DNA of 64,000 nt. It comes from Nocardioides sediminis (GTDB taxonomy: Bacteria > Actinomycetota > Actinomycetes > Propionibacteriales > Nocardioidaceae). Positions 18,174 through 27,865 of the stretch are shown here, piece by piece. The notes beneath the pieces were generated by a model that was not told where the DNA came from, did no database searches, and saw nothing but the letters and a program-made list of their open reading frames with translations. Made by a program: the position numbers and the translations under genes. The stretch is from assembly GCF_003047295.1 (NCBI RefSeq), contig NZ_PZYZ01000005.1, positions 1-64,000 on the forward strand, read 5' to 3'. Positions within the stretch are counted from its first letter, which is position 1. Each line of letters begins with the position of its first letter.

Positions 18174-18809
18174 TCAGGCGATCGCGCTGACCCGACCGAG
18201 CTGGAAACGCTCGTTGGCGTGCACCGCGACCCCCATGAACGCGATCCCGACCACGACCGCGCCGATGCTGCCCAGCACGGGCACGGCGCCCGTGAACGGC
18301 AGCATCGCCACGTGCAGCCCGAGCAGCGCCGGGACCCACCGCGGGACGCTGCGCGCGCGGAGCAGACCCACGGCCAGCAGTGCCTCGCCGGCGTAGAAGC
18401 TGCCGACCAGGAGGAGCGAGAAGCCCAGCACCCCGCGGTCGTCGCCGATCCCGGCCACCTCGTCCGCGCCGATGACCCCCTCGACGACGAGCGCCTGGAA
18501 GAACACGAGGAGGGCGGCGTACGCGGCGATCGACATGGTGGCCAGGCCGAGCGCCGCCGTGCCGAGGTAGCCGAAGCGCCGGCCGCGCAGCGGCATCACG
18601 AACAGGAACGTCGGGAGCCCCATCCCCAGGCCGACGGAGCAGAAGAGGAAGGCCGCCGCCGCCAGCAGCCAGCGACCCTCCTCGAGCTGGGCGCTCTGCA
18701 GCAGGGCGGCGTCGTCGGAGGACATCGGGAGGCCGAGGGTGCCGACCACGAGGGCGACCGCGCCGCTCGCCAGAGCCGCCGCCGAGTACGGCAGCCAGTG
18801 GTCACCCAT
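18174..18809 (-). CDS. Multi-pass membrane protein of unknown function
   Basis: The 211-residue protein is almost wholly hydrophobic with about six predicted transmembrane helices and short charged loops (for example MPLRGRRFGYLG). It resembles the loosely defined DUF4386-like integral membrane proteins, but I would not assign a family. The ATG at 18809 lies 7 nt after TACCTT, a likely leaderless promoter. It is divergent from the acyl-CoA dehydrogenase gene. The longer open frame upstream lies in the spacer and dehydrogenase and is not used. Confidence 0.7.
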   Translation of the reverse strand: MGDHWLPYSAAALASGAVALVVGTLGLPMSSDDAALLQSAQLEEGRWLLAAAAFLFCSVGLGMGLPTFLFVMPLRGRRFGYLGTAALGLATMSIAAYAALLVFFQALVVEGVIGADEVAGIGDDRGVLGFSLLLVGSFYAGEALLAVGLLRARSVPRWVPALLGLHVAMLPFTGAVPVLGSIGAVVVGIAFMGVAVHANERFQLGRVSAIA

Positions 18810-18884
18810 GGTGCGCAAGGTAGGGGTCGGCGGGGTCGCGGCGTGGGGGGTGACGCCCAAATGGCCCGGAGGGACTACGGCCCC

Positions 18885-18890
18885 TAGGGT
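18885..18890 (+). promoter_or_regulatory. Probable promoter of the acyl-CoA dehydrogenase gene
   Basis: TAGGGT lies 87 bases before the ATG at 18978. The leader carries a short dyad GTGAC-CACC-GTCAC (18901-18914) and a GGAGG ribosome binding site shortly before the start. A nine-codon frame (GTG to TGA, 18901-18927) exists in the leader, but there is no evidence that it is translated. Confidence 0.4.
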
Positions 18891-18977
18891 GATCGGCATC
18901 GTGACCACCGTCACGGCTCGCACCTGACCGCTCGCACGACCACCCACGTCGTCGACCACACCCCGGAGGACCACCGC

Positions 18978-20138
18978 ATGACCGCCAGCCGCGTGCTGCC
19001 CACGGAGGAGGCACGGGACCTCCTCGCCCTCACTCGCGAGATCGCGACCCGCGAGCTGGCGCCGCGCTCCGCCGAGGCGGAGGCCACCGAGACCTTCCCC
19101 CGCGACGTCTTCGCGATGCTGGGGCAGGCCGGGCTGCTGGGCCTCCCCTACCCCGAGGAGGAGGGCGGTGGCGGGCAGCCCTACGAGGTCTACCTGCAGG
19201 TGCTGGAGGAGATCGCCGCGGTGTGGTCCTCGGTCGGAGTCGGTGTGTCGGTGCACGCCCTCTCCTGCTTCGGGCTGCACGCCTTCGGCACCGAGGAGCA
19301 GAAGGCGCAGTGGCTGCCCGACATGCTCGGCGGCGACCTGCTCGGGGCCTACTGCCTCTCAGAGGCGCACGCGGGCTCCGACCCGGCGGCGATGCGTACG
19401 ACGGCGCGCCGCGACGGCGACGAGTACGTCCTCAACGGCGCCAAGGCCTGGACCACGCACGGCGGCCACGCCGACTTCTACAAGGTGATGGCCCGCACCT
19501 CCGACGACCGCAACGGGATCTCCTGCTTCCTGGTCCCTGCCGACTCGGCAGGACTCGTCGCCGACCCGCCCGAGCGCAAGATGGGGCTCACCGGCTCGGC
19601 GACGGCGACGATGCGCTTCGACGACGTCCGGGTGCCGGTCGAGCGCCGGCTCGGCGAGGAGGGCGAGGGCCTGAGGATCGCGCTGGCCGGGCTGGACTCC
19701 GGTCGCCTCGGCATCGCCGCCGTGGCCACCGGCCTCGCCCAGGGCGCCCTCGACGCCGCCGTGGCCTACGCCCGGGAGCGCGAGACCTTCGGCAAGCCGA
19801 TCATCGAGCACCAGGGGCTGGCCTTCGTGCTGGCCGACATGGAGGCGGCGATCCAGTCGGCCCGCGCCACCACGCTGCACGCCGCCCGCCTCCGCGACGC
19901 CGGCCGGCCGTTCTCCCGGGAGGCGTCGATCGCCAAGATGGTCGCCACCGACAACGCCATGAAGGTCACCACCGACGCCGTCCAGGTGCTCGGCGGCTAC
20001 GGCTACACCCGCGACTTCCCGGTCGAGCGCTACATGCGCGAGGCCAAGGTGATGCAGATCTTCGAGGGCACCAACCAGATCCAGCGGATGGTGATCTCGC
20101 GGTCGCTGGCCAAGGACAACGACGGCACGATCCGCTGA
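18978..20138 (+). CDS. Acyl-CoA dehydrogenase
   Basis: The 386-residue flavoenzyme catalyses FAD-dependent alpha,beta-dehydrogenation of acyl-CoA. It shows the two family signatures: YCLSEAHAGSDPAAM near residue 125 and QVLGGYGYTRDFPVERYMREAK near 335-355. The catalytic base Glu lies in IFEGTNQIQ near 365, the position used by short/medium-chain enzymes. Chain length preference is not evident. No other beta-oxidation gene is adjacent, so a broad housekeeping catabolic role is the safest reading. Confidence 0.93.
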   Translation: MTASRVLPTEEARDLLALTREIATRELAPRSAEAEATETFPRDVFAMLGQAGLLGLPYPEEEGGGGQPYEVYLQVLEEIAAVWSSVGVGVSVHALSCFGLHAFGTEEQKAQWLPDMLGGDLLGAYCLSEAHAGSDPAAMRTTARRDGDEYVLNGAKAWTTHGGHADFYKVMARTSDDRNGISCFLVPADSAGLVADPPERKMGLTGSATATMRFDDVRVPVERRLGEEGEGLRIALAGLDSGRLGIAAVATGLAQGALDAAVAYARERETFGKPIIEHQGLAFVLADMEAAIQSARATTLHAARLRDAGRPFSREASIAKMVATDNAMKVTTDAVQVLGGYGYTRDFPVERYMREAKVMQIFEGTNQIQRMVISRSLAKDNDGTIR

Positions 20139-20163
20139 CCCGTCGCCGAACGTCGTACGCCGC

Positions 20164-20769
20164 TCAGACCCGGTAGCGGTCGACGCGCTCGTCCCGCCGG
20201 CCACCGGAGAGCCACCAGGCCGCCAGCACCCCGCCGACGGCACCGAAGAGGTGGCCCTGCCACGAGACGCCGGGCTGGCCGGGGAGCACGCCCCACAGGG
20301 CCCCGCCGTACATCATCAGCACGACGAACCCGACGGCGATCTGCCCGGGCCGCCGGGTGACGAAGCCGCGCACGATGAGATAGGTCAGCCACCCGAAGAC
20401 CAGGCCGGACGCGCCGATGTGCACGGTGCCGATGCCGCCGAAGAGCCACGTGCCGACGCCGGCAACGACCCACACGAGCGTGGTGACGGCGACCCAGCGG
20501 GCGACGCCGGAGAGCAGGATCAGGAAGCCGAGCACCAGCAGCGGGACGCTGTTGGCGACGAGGTGCCCGAACCCGCCGTGCAGCAGCGGCGCGAACGCGA
20601 TGCCGCTCAGCCCGTCGGGGTTGCCGGGCCGGATCCCCTCGGCGTCGAGGCGGTTGCCCAGCAGGGTGTCGACGATCTCCGCGACCCACAGCACCGCCAC
20701 GAACCCCGCGCTCCAGACCCCGGCCTGCGCCCAGGAGGGGCCGGTGCGGGTGAGGGCGGACTGCGTCAT
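20164..20769 (-). CDS. Rhomboid family intramembrane serine protease
   Basis: The 201-residue membrane protein has about six transmembrane helices. It carries the catalytic serine motif GASG in VHIGASGLVFGW, the partner histidine in SWQGHLFGAVGG, and the family HGGFGHLVANSVPL segment with its His and Asn. It should cleave membrane proteins within the bilayer; no substrate is known. The start at 20769 is supported by a -10 box TACGCT 7 nt upstream (leaderless). The frame extends into the MFS gene region but that extension is not used. Confidence 0.92.
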   Translation of the reverse strand: MTQSALTRTGPSWAQAGVWSAGFVAVLWVAEIVDTLLGNRLDAEGIRPGNPDGLSGIAFAPLLHGGFGHLVANSVPLLVLGFLILLSGVARWVAVTTLVWVVAGVGTWLFGGIGTVHIGASGLVFGWLTYLIVRGFVTRRPGQIAVGFVVLMMYGGALWGVLPGQPGVSWQGHLFGAVGGVLAAWWLSGGRRDERVDRYRV

Positions 20770-20789
20770 GCCATCGAGCGTACGAGGCG

Positions 20790-22160
20790 TCAGGTCGCGC
20801 GCCGCAGGTCCGGCAGCAGCGCGACGAGCCCGAGGACCGGGAGGACGGCGAGCGCGGCCAGGCTGCCCGGGATCCCGATGACCTCGCCGAGCCCGGCAAC
20901 GACCGCCGAGCCGACGCTCCCGCCGACGAGGAAGAGCAGGGTGGCGATCCCGAGCGCGACACCGCGGACGTCGGCGTGCACGGCGTCGCCGACCAGGGCG
21001 GTCAGCGCGGGCTGGCCGAGCCCGAAGGAGATGGTCGCCAGCGCGACCGCGACGCCGACCGGGACGGGTGCGACGAGCGAGGTGCCGAGCGCGGCGAGGA
21101 GCATCGTCAGGGCCGCCACCACGCCGCTGACCGCGAGCGACCACGACCCGCCGATCCGCTCCAGCAGCGGCCCGGCGAACCGGGGCACGAGCAGCGCGAC
21201 GACGGCGCTGGGCACGAGCAGCAACCCGACCTCCCACGGCTCCCACCCGGCGTGGACGAGGACGGCGGGTACGCCGACCAGCAGGGCGAACCACGAGGCC
21301 GGCACCGACGCGGCGGCGAGCGCCGAGCGGACGACCCGGCCGTTGCGGATGACCGCCACCGGCAGGAAGCCGTGCGGGCGGTGCCGCACCCGGAGCGCGA
21401 CCAGCGGGGCACCCAGCAGCACCATCAGCGCCCCCGCCGTGGCGATCGCGAGCCCGCTCGTCGGCGACTGCACGAGCAGCACGAGCCCACCCGAGGTGAT
21501 GGCGACCAGCACCGCGCCGAGGACGTCGAGCCGGGCGCCGGTGCCGCCCCCGGCGAGCGCGCGCCAGAGGAACGGCAGCACGGCCACGCCGAGGATCGGC
21601 AGCGCCATCACCGCGCGCCACCCGAGTGCGTGCTCCACCAACCCGCCCGCGAGGGGCCCGAGGCAGCTGATGGCGGCGGCCATGCCGGCCAGCCGGCCGA
21701 GCGCGAGCCCACGCACCGAGCCGTCGTACCTCGCGCTGAGAGCCGCGACGCCGAGCGTCGGCACGGCCGCGGCCCCGGCGCCCTGGAACAGCCGGGCCAC
21801 GAGCAGCACCTCGAAGGTCGGCGCGAGCGCGGCGGCGACGGCGCCGACGGTCATCAGGGTGACGCCGAAGACGAGCGGCAGGCGTACGCCGACCAGGTCG
21901 CTGACCCGGCCGTAGACCGCCGTGGTGACGGCCAGCATGAGCACGTAGAGGCTGATGCTCCAGGCCGCGGACCCGACGCTGACGCCGAGGTCGGGGGCCA
22001 TCAGCGGCAGCGCGACCGCCGCCGAGGAGGAGCCCATGCCGGCGAGGCCGAAGAGGAGGCCGAGCAGGAGCGAGACCCGCTTGGCGTCGGAGGGGACCGG
22101 CGCGCGGGTCGTCTCTGTCTGCACCACGTCCGGTCGCAACACCCGCCGGCGCCGTGCCAT
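20790..22160 (-). CDS. Major facilitator superfamily exporter
   Basis: The 456-residue transporter has about 12-14 transmembrane helices. It shows MFS motif A in YGRVSDLVGVRLPLVFG and a drug/H+ antiporter-like gly-rich segment LARLFQGAGAAAVPTLGVAALS, so a drug or small-molecule exporter of the DHA2-like group is likely. It follows npdG with a 14-base gap, so the two are probably co-transcribed. The ATG at 22160 is the first one after the npdG stop. The substrate is unknown. Confidence 0.85.
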   Translation of the reverse strand: MARRRRVLRPDVVQTETTRAPVPSDAKRVSLLLGLLFGLAGMGSSSAAVALPLMAPDLGVSVGSAAWSISLYVLMLAVTTAVYGRVSDLVGVRLPLVFGVTLMTVGAVAAALAPTFEVLLVARLFQGAGAAAVPTLGVAALSARYDGSVRGLALGRLAGMAAAISCLGPLAGGLVEHALGWRAVMALPILGVAVLPFLWRALAGGGTGARLDVLGAVLVAITSGGLVLLVQSPTSGLAIATAGALMVLLGAPLVALRVRHRPHGFLPVAVIRNGRVVRSALAAASVPASWFALLVGVPAVLVHAGWEPWEVGLLLVPSAVVALLVPRFAGPLLERIGGSWSLAVSGVVAALTMLLAALGTSLVAPVPVGVAVALATISFGLGQPALTALVGDAVHADVRGVALGIATLLFLVGGSVGSAVVAGLGEVIGIPGSLAALAVLPVLGLVALLPDLRRAT

Positions 22161-22174
22161 TCCTGCGACGGCCC

Positions 22175-22861
22175 TCAGACGTCGGTGACGCGCAGCCCCG
22201 CGTGGCACTTGTAGCGCCGGTTGATCGCGATCAGGTTGGCCGTGAGGGCCTCGACCTGGTGCGCGTTGCGCAACCGTCCGCCGTACAGCCCGCGCATGCC
22301 GGGGACGGTGTCGGCCAGCTCCTGGACCAGCGTGGTGGCCTCGCGGTCGTCGCCGAGGACGAGCACGTCGGTCTCGACGCGCTCGACGGCGGGGTCCTCG
22401 AGCAGCACGGCGGAGACGTTGTGGAAGGCCCCGACGACGCGGGACCCGGTGAGGATCGCGGCGGCCTGCTGGGTGGCCGACCCCTCCTCCACCTGCAGCG
22501 CGAAGGGCCCCTGCTTGTCGAAGCCCAGCGGGTTGACGCAGTCGACGACGACCTTGCCGGCCAGCGGCTCCCGCAGCGACTCGAGCAGCTCGCGGTGCCC
22601 CTCCCACGGTACGACGACCAGCACGACGTCGCCCGCGGCCGCCGCGTCGGCGTTGCTCGCCCCCGCCACGGGCTTGCCGGTCGCCTCGGAGACCAGCGCG
22701 GCGGCGGCCTCCGCGCGCTCGGCGGTGCGGCTGCCGAGCACGACCGTGAGCCCGGCCGCGGCGAACCGGCGCGCCAGCCCGCGCCCCTGCGGGCCGGTGC
22801 CGCCGAGCACGGCGATGGTCTGGTCGGCGATGCGGGGGGCGGGGAGCGCGGTCTCGGTCAC
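22175..22861 (-). CDS. npdG: NADPH-dependent F420 reductase
   Basis: The 228-residue protein has the N-terminal Rossmann motif VLGGTGPQGRGLARRFA and the family segments VVLGSRTAERA, VVVPWEGHRELL and VVDCVNPLGFDKQGPF. NpdG-type enzymes transfer hydride between NADPH and deazaflavin cofactor F420. Its presence implies an F420 pool in this organism. The C-terminus (ALTANLIAINRRYKCHAGLRVTDV) is also typical. The GTG start at 22861 lies 6 nt after TAGCCT, a leaderless promoter. Confidence 0.9.
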   Translation of the reverse strand: MTETALPAPRIADQTIAVLGGTGPQGRGLARRFAAAGLTVVLGSRTAERAEAAAALVSEATGKPVAGASNADAAAAGDVVLVVVPWEGHRELLESLREPLAGKVVVDCVNPLGFDKQGPFALQVEEGSATQQAAAILTGSRVVGAFHNVSAVLLEDPAVERVETDVLVLGDDREATTLVQELADTVPGMRGLYGGRLRNAHQVEALTANLIAINRRYKCHAGLRVTDV

Positions 22862-22965
22862 GCGGCGAGGCTAGCGTCCGCGCCCCGACGGGCCGCCGCG
22901 CGTCCACCCCACCCCCAGGTGGGTCAGGGGTTGTCCGGCGCCGTCGTGCGAGACACCGTGGGGGG

Positions 22966-23490
22966 ATGACCAAGCGAATCGCATTCCTGACCGCGTCCGA
23001 GGGCATCGAGGCAGTGGAGCTCACCGAGCCATGGGACGCCGTGACCGGCGCCGGCCACACGGCCGAGCTGCTGTCCCCGGACTCCGGCGAGGTCCAGCTC
23101 TTCAACCACCTCGACAAGGCCGAGACCCGCTCCGTCGACAAGGCGGTCGGCGACGCCTCCGTCGACGACTACGACGCGCTCGTGCTCCCCGGCGGCGTCG
23201 CCAACCCCGACGCCCTGCGGATGGACGAGGGTGCCGTGTCGTTCATCAAGGCGTTCGTCGCCTCGGGCAAGCCCGTTGCCGCGATCTGCCACGCCCCGTG
23301 GACCCTGGTCGAGGCCGGCGTCCTGTCCGGCAAGCGGGTCACGTCGTGGCCGAGCCTGCAGACCGACATCCGCAACGCCGGCGGCGACTGGGTCGACGAG
23401 GAGGTCGTCGAGGACGGCAACCTCATCACCTCCCGCAACCCCGACGACCTGCCGGCGTTCAACAAGGCGGTCCTCGCCGCCCTCGGCTGA
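22966..23490 (+). CDS. DJ-1/PfpI family protein
   Basis: The 174-residue protein belongs to the DJ-1/PfpI superfamily (class I glutamine amidotransferase-like fold). The nucleophile cysteine lies in the nucleophile elbow AAICHAPWTLVEA, with the family DALVLPGGVANPDALRMD segment before it. It resembles YhbO-type stress proteins, described as general stress proteins and possible glyoxalase or deglycase enzymes. A GGGGGG purine tract precedes the ATG. Its TGA and the stop of the convergent reductase gene are formed by one palindrome, TGATCGATCA (23488-23497). Confidence 0.9.
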   Translation: MTKRIAFLTASEGIEAVELTEPWDAVTGAGHTAELLSPDSGEVQLFNHLDKAETRSVDKAVGDASVDDYDALVLPGGVANPDALRMDEGAVSFIKAFVASGKPVAAICHAPWTLVEAGVLSGKRVTSWPSLQTDIRNAGGDWVDEEVVEDGNLITSRNPDDLPAFNKAVLAALG

Positions 23491-23494
23491 TCGA

Positions 23495-24193
23495 TCAGTC
23501 GTTGCTCGGGCCGCTGGCGACCAGCCAGCGGCCCAGCAGCGTCCCGTCCTGCTCGATCAGGGAGTGCGGGCGCAGCGCCACGTCGACTTCGGGCCCGGCG
23601 GTGATCCGCACGTGGTCGCCGCAGCTCAGCCGCGGCACGACCGTCAGGCACAGCTCGTCGACGACCCCGGCCTCCAGCATCGCGGCGAAGAGCCCCGGGC
23701 CGCCCTCGCACAGCTGGTCGACCCAGCCCCGCGCGGCCAGCCGCGCCTTGAGCGCGACCAGGTCGACCTCGTCCTCGCCGAGCACCATCACCTGGTCGTC
23801 GCCCAGCAGGGACCGGGCGTCCGACAGTCCCGAGGCGGAGGCGGTCGTCGCCATCAGGATCCGACCCTCCGGGGCCCCGCGCAGCGTCTCGGGCACGTCC
23901 CCCGACCGGCTCACGACGACCAGCGGCAGCCGCGGGACGTCGTACCCCTCGTCGCGGAGCGTCCCCGCGCCGACCACGAGGCAGTCGGCCTGCCGCCGCA
24001 GCGAGTCGAAGACCCGCTTGTCGACCGCGTTGTTGATGCTCTTGCTGAGCCCGTCGCCGCCCTGGGCGGCGCCGTCGACCGTGCTGACGAAGTTGACCCG
24101 CAGCCACGGCTCGGCCAGCGGCGCGTAGGCCTCCGCGAGCTCGTCGTCGGTCAGGTCGGCCAGGTGGGGCAGGGAGAGGGTCACGCGCTCCAT
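23495..24193 (-). CDS. RibD C-terminal/dihydrofolate reductase-like pyrimidine reductase
   Basis: The 232-residue protein matches the RibD C-terminal reductase fold (PWLRVNFVSTVDGAAQGGDGLSKSINNAVDKRVFDSLR, then DCLVVGAGTLRDEGY and LCEGGPGLFAAML). Such proteins reduce pyrimidine or pterin-like substrates with NAD(P)H; members near other pathways are often misnamed dihydrofolate reductase. A GTP-cyclohydrolase/riboflavin context is absent. The start at 24193 was chosen because it begins the conserved domain and is divergent from the pterin-binding gene 22 bases away. The longer frame upstream crosses into that gene. Confidence 0.85.
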   Translation of the reverse strand: MERVTLSLPHLADLTDDELAEAYAPLAEPWLRVNFVSTVDGAAQGGDGLSKSINNAVDKRVFDSLRRQADCLVVGAGTLRDEGYDVPRLPLVVVSRSGDVPETLRGAPEGRILMATTASASGLSDARSLLGDDQVMVLGEDEVDLVALKARLAARGWVDQLCEGGPGLFAAMLEAGVVDELCLTVVPRLSCGDHVRITAGPEVDVALRPHSLIEQDGTLLGRWLVASGPSND

Positions 24194-24202
24194 CCTGCCG
24201 CC

Positions 24203-24208
24203 TATAGT
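24203..24208 (+). promoter_or_regulatory. -10 box of the pterin-binding gene, shared divergent spacer
   Basis: TATAGT lies 7 nt before the GTG at 24216. The CTATAG core is self-complementary, so on the other strand GACTAT lies 10 nt before the divergent reductase ATG. Both genes appear to use this 22-base spacer. Confidence 0.6.
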
Positions 24209-24215
24209 CTCTGGG

Positions 24216-25118
24216 GTGATCACCCTCTCGGACCTCGCGGCCCTCCAGGCGCAGCACGGCGACGCCTGGGACGCCCCGGTCGAGCCCGTGACGCTCGACG
24301 GCCCGGCCGGCGAGGTGGTGATCGGCGACGGCCCGGTCACGCTGATGGGCTGCGTCAACCTGTCGCGCGACTCCACCTACCGGGAGAGCGTGGCGACCGG
24401 TCCCGACGACGCCGTCCGGATGGGACGCATCCAGGCCGCCCAAGGCGCCGCGATCATCGACCTCGGCGCCGAGTCGAGCAACGCGTACGCCGCCCGGGTC
24501 ACCCCTGCCGACCAGGTCAAGGCGCTGGTCCCGGTGGTCGAGCGGCTGGCCGCCGAGGCCCTCGTCTCCGTCGAGACCTACGAGCCCACCGTCGTCGCCG
24601 CCTGCCTCGACGCCGGCGCGCGCGTCCTCAACATGACCGGTCGCGAGCACGAGGACGAGATGCTCACGCTCGCCGCGCAGCACGACGCCGCGGTGGTGAT
24701 GTGCTTCGGCGAGACCGCCAACGTGCGCGAGGCCTCCGACGTGCCGCCGGACGCCGACCCGCTGCCCGTGCTGCTCGACCACTTCGGGCCGCGCCTCGAG
24801 CGGGCCCGGGCGCTGGGTGCCGACAACGTGGTGGTCGACCCGGGGATGGGCTTCCACTACGGCAACCTGGTCGACCCGCTGACCCGGGCGCTCCACCAGG
24901 CGCGGGTGTTGGCGAACACCTTCCGGCTGCGCCCCCTGGGCGTCCCCGTGTGCAACGTGCTGCCGCACACCTACGACCTCTTCGGCGACGAGTTCCGCAA
25001 GGGCGAGGGGTTCTTCGGCGTCTTCGCGGCGCTCGGCGGCTCGCACCTGCTCCGGGTGCACGAGGTCCCGCACCTGCGGGTCGTGCTCAACGCCCTGCGG
25101 GCGCTCGAGGTGCGCTGA
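24216..25118 (+). CDS. Divergent dihydropteroate synthase-like pterin-binding protein
   Basis: The 300-residue protein has the pterin-binding TIM-barrel plan but with altered signatures. Canonical ILNVTPDSFSDGG is replaced by MGCVNLSRDSTY, and ASIIDVGGEST-like sequence appears as AAIIDLGAESSNA. DPGMGFHYG replaces DPGIGFGK, and the C-terminal LLRVHEV retains the RxH pair. The usual Ser-Arg-Lys loop that contacts the pABA side is not visible. It may bind a pterin or a related heterocycle, but genuine sulfonamide-type dihydropteroate synthase activity is doubtful. It is divergently paired with a RibD/DHFR-like reductase, which suggests a shared pathway. Confidence 0.8.
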   Translation: MITLSDLAALQAQHGDAWDAPVEPVTLDGPAGEVVIGDGPVTLMGCVNLSRDSTYRESVATGPDDAVRMGRIQAAQGAAIIDLGAESSNAYAARVTPADQVKALVPVVERLAAEALVSVETYEPTVVAACLDAGARVLNMTGREHEDEMLTLAAQHDAAVVMCFGETANVREASDVPPDADPLPVLLDHFGPRLERARALGADNVVVDPGMGFHYGNLVDPLTRALHQARVLANTFRLRPLGVPVCNVLPHTYDLFGDEFRKGEGFFGVFAALGGSHLLRVHEVPHLRVVLNALRALEVR

Positions 25119-25121
25119 GGC

Positions 25122-26048
25122 TCAGCCCAGCAGCGCGGCGAACCGCCGGTTCATGTCGGCGACCGCCTCGGCGGCGGCACCACTGAACGGCACCATGTCG
25201 ACGAACCCGTGGATCATCCCGTCGTACCGCACCTGCTCGGCCTCGACCCCGGCGGCGCGCAACGCCTCGGCGTAGGCCTCGCCCTCGTCGCGGAGCGGGT
25301 CGAACTCGGCGGTGACGACCAGCGCGGGCGCCACCTCGGACAAATCGCCGTGCAGCGGCGCGAGCCGCGCGAGCTCGGTGGCCAGGTCGACGTCGGCGGG
25401 CACGTAGTGCGAGCTGAACCACTCCATCATCGCGGTGGTCAGGAAGAGGCCCTCGCCGTTCTCGGTCCGGGACGGGTAGTCGCCGATCCCGTCGGTGACC
25501 GGGTAGATCAGCAGCTGGGCCGCGAGCACGTCGCCGAGGTGCTGGGCGACGACGGCGGCCAGGTTGCCGCCCGCGCTGTCGCCGCCGACGGCCAGTCTTT
25601 CGTCACCACCCAGCTCGCCGAGGTGGGCCGCGGCCCACTCGGTGGCGGCGAGGGCGTCCTCCAGGCCGGCCGGGAACGGGTCCTCGGGCGCCAGCCGGTA
25701 GTCCACGCTCAGCACCGCCACCCCGGCGTCGCGGCAGATGCGGCGGCAGGTCTGGTCGTGGGTGTCGAGGTCGCCGATGACGAACCCGCCGCCGTGGAGG
25801 TAGACCAGCGTCGGCCAAGGCCCGTCGCCCTCCGGCCTGTAGAGGCGCGCGTCCCGCTCCCCCGCCCCGCCGGGCACCGTCATGTCCTCGACGGACCCGA
25901 CCGGCACGACGTCCTCGGGCTTGACCAGGTCGACCGACAGCGCCCGCATCCCCTGCCGTGCGCGCTCGGGCGTGCCCTGCTCCATCGGCGGGTAGCCGGC
26001 GGCGTCGATGAAGGCGAGCATGTCCTTGAGCTGGGGGTCGAGGGGCAT
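25122..26048 (-). CDS. Alpha/beta hydrolase, HSL-type esterase
   Basis: The 308-residue enzyme belongs to the hormone-sensitive-lipase-like group (alpha/beta hydrolase fold 3). It has the oxyanion motif YLHGGGFVIGD, the nucleophile GGDSAGGNLAA, the acid Asp in VVTAEFDPLRDEGE and the His in GMIHGFVDM. It hydrolyses short acyl esters. The ATG at 26048 lies 7 nt after TAGGTT (leaderless), so a longer frame that begins in the amidase gene is rejected. The stop nearly touches that of the convergent pterin-binding gene. Confidence 0.92.
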   Translation of the reverse strand: MPLDPQLKDMLAFIDAAGYPPMEQGTPERARQGMRALSVDLVKPEDVVPVGSVEDMTVPGGAGERDARLYRPEGDGPWPTLVYLHGGGFVIGDLDTHDQTCRRICRDAGVAVLSVDYRLAPEDPFPAGLEDALAATEWAAAHLGELGGDERLAVGGDSAGGNLAAVVAQHLGDVLAAQLLIYPVTDGIGDYPSRTENGEGLFLTTAMMEWFSSHYVPADVDLATELARLAPLHGDLSEVAPALVVTAEFDPLRDEGEAYAEALRAAGVEAEQVRYDGMIHGFVDMVPFSGAAAEAVADMNRRFAALLG

Positions 26049-26076
26049 GCGCGCCAACCTAGCCGCCGCCGACGAA

Positions 26077-26783
26077 TCAGCGCAGGAAGCGCCGGATCCC
26101 GCCGACCAGCGCCGAGGCGTACGCCGCACGCCCGCGCGCCGTCGTCATCCGCCGGGCGTCGCGGGGGTCCCGCATGTTGCCGAGCTCGACCATGACCGTC
26201 GGCACGTCGGAGAGGTTGAGCGTGGCCAGGTCGGACCGCACGTCGATCCCGTCCCCGCCGGCGACGTAGTTCGCCACCGGCACGCCCGACCTCGCGAGCC
26301 CGGCGCGCACCGAGTGGGCCAGCCGCATCGACGGGCGGGCGATGTCGTCGGTCCAGCCGGCTCGAGCGGGCGGCGCGATGACGTGGAACCCGCGGGCGCC
26401 GGCCGCGTAGGAGCCGTCGCCGTGGATGCTGACCTTGAGGTCGGCACCGATCCTGTTGCCCGCACGCCCGCGGACGTCGACGCACGGACCCCAGCGGTCG
26501 AGACGGTTGGAGGTGCGGGTCATCACGACCGTCGCGCCGAGGTCGACGAGCCGCGCGCGCACGCGGCGCGAGACCTGCCAGTTGAGGGTCGCCTCCGGGT
26601 AGCCGCCGGCGGTCGCCGTCCCGGTCGTGTTGCAGGGCTTGGTGAACCCGCCCGCCGGGACGGGGCGGTTGATCTGGTCGGGAAACCGCGCGTTGCCCAG
26701 CTGGTGCCCGGGGTCGAGCACCATGGTCGTGCCGGCGAGCGGGCCGGACGCGACCAGCGCAGCGGCGACCAGCGAGACGAGCA

Positions 26784-26784
<1 letters not shown>
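26077..26784 (-). CDS. N-acetylmuramoyl-L-alanine amidase (Amidase_3)
   Basis: The 235-residue zinc amidase cleaves the amide between MurNAc and the stem peptide. Zinc ligands are visible in MVLDPGHQLG (His), GYPEATLNWQV (Glu) and LKVSIHGDGS (His), and the catalytic Glu in VMVELGNMRD. A short signal peptide (MLVSLVAAALVASGPLAG) directs export. Two cysteines (in KPCNTT and WGPCVDV) may form a disulfide. Its ATG overlaps the galE stop (TGATG), so it is translated with galE, an unexpected but clear coupling of a cell-wall hydrolase to a sugar epimerase. Confidence 0.93.
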
Positions 26785-27797
<1,013 letters not shown>

Positions 27798-27804
27798 GGG
27801 CGTC

Positions 27805-27858
27805 ACCCTAGAGCCCCTCCGGCCCGCGATGACGCAGGGACGTCGCGGCTGGCAGACT
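27805..27858. promoter_or_regulatory. Divergent leaderless promoters of galE and gmd
   Basis: On the minus strand TAGGGT (27805-27810) is 7 nt from the galE ATG. On the plus strand CAGACT (27853-27858) is 7 nt from the gmd ATG. The two -10 boxes are about 42 bases apart, so polymerase footprints would overlap and the two genes could influence each other. Confidence 0.55.
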
Positions 27859-27865
27859 CCCGCCC

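Noticed and set aside
18901..18927. Nine-codon leader frame before the acyl-CoA dehydrogenase gene
   Set aside because: It sits 10 nt after the -10 box and could be leaderless, but no regulatory residues or attenuator structure support it.
20164..21621. Extension of the rhomboid gene to 485 residues
   Set aside because: The added part is antisense-like sequence in the MFS gene; the ATG at 20769 has its own -10 box.
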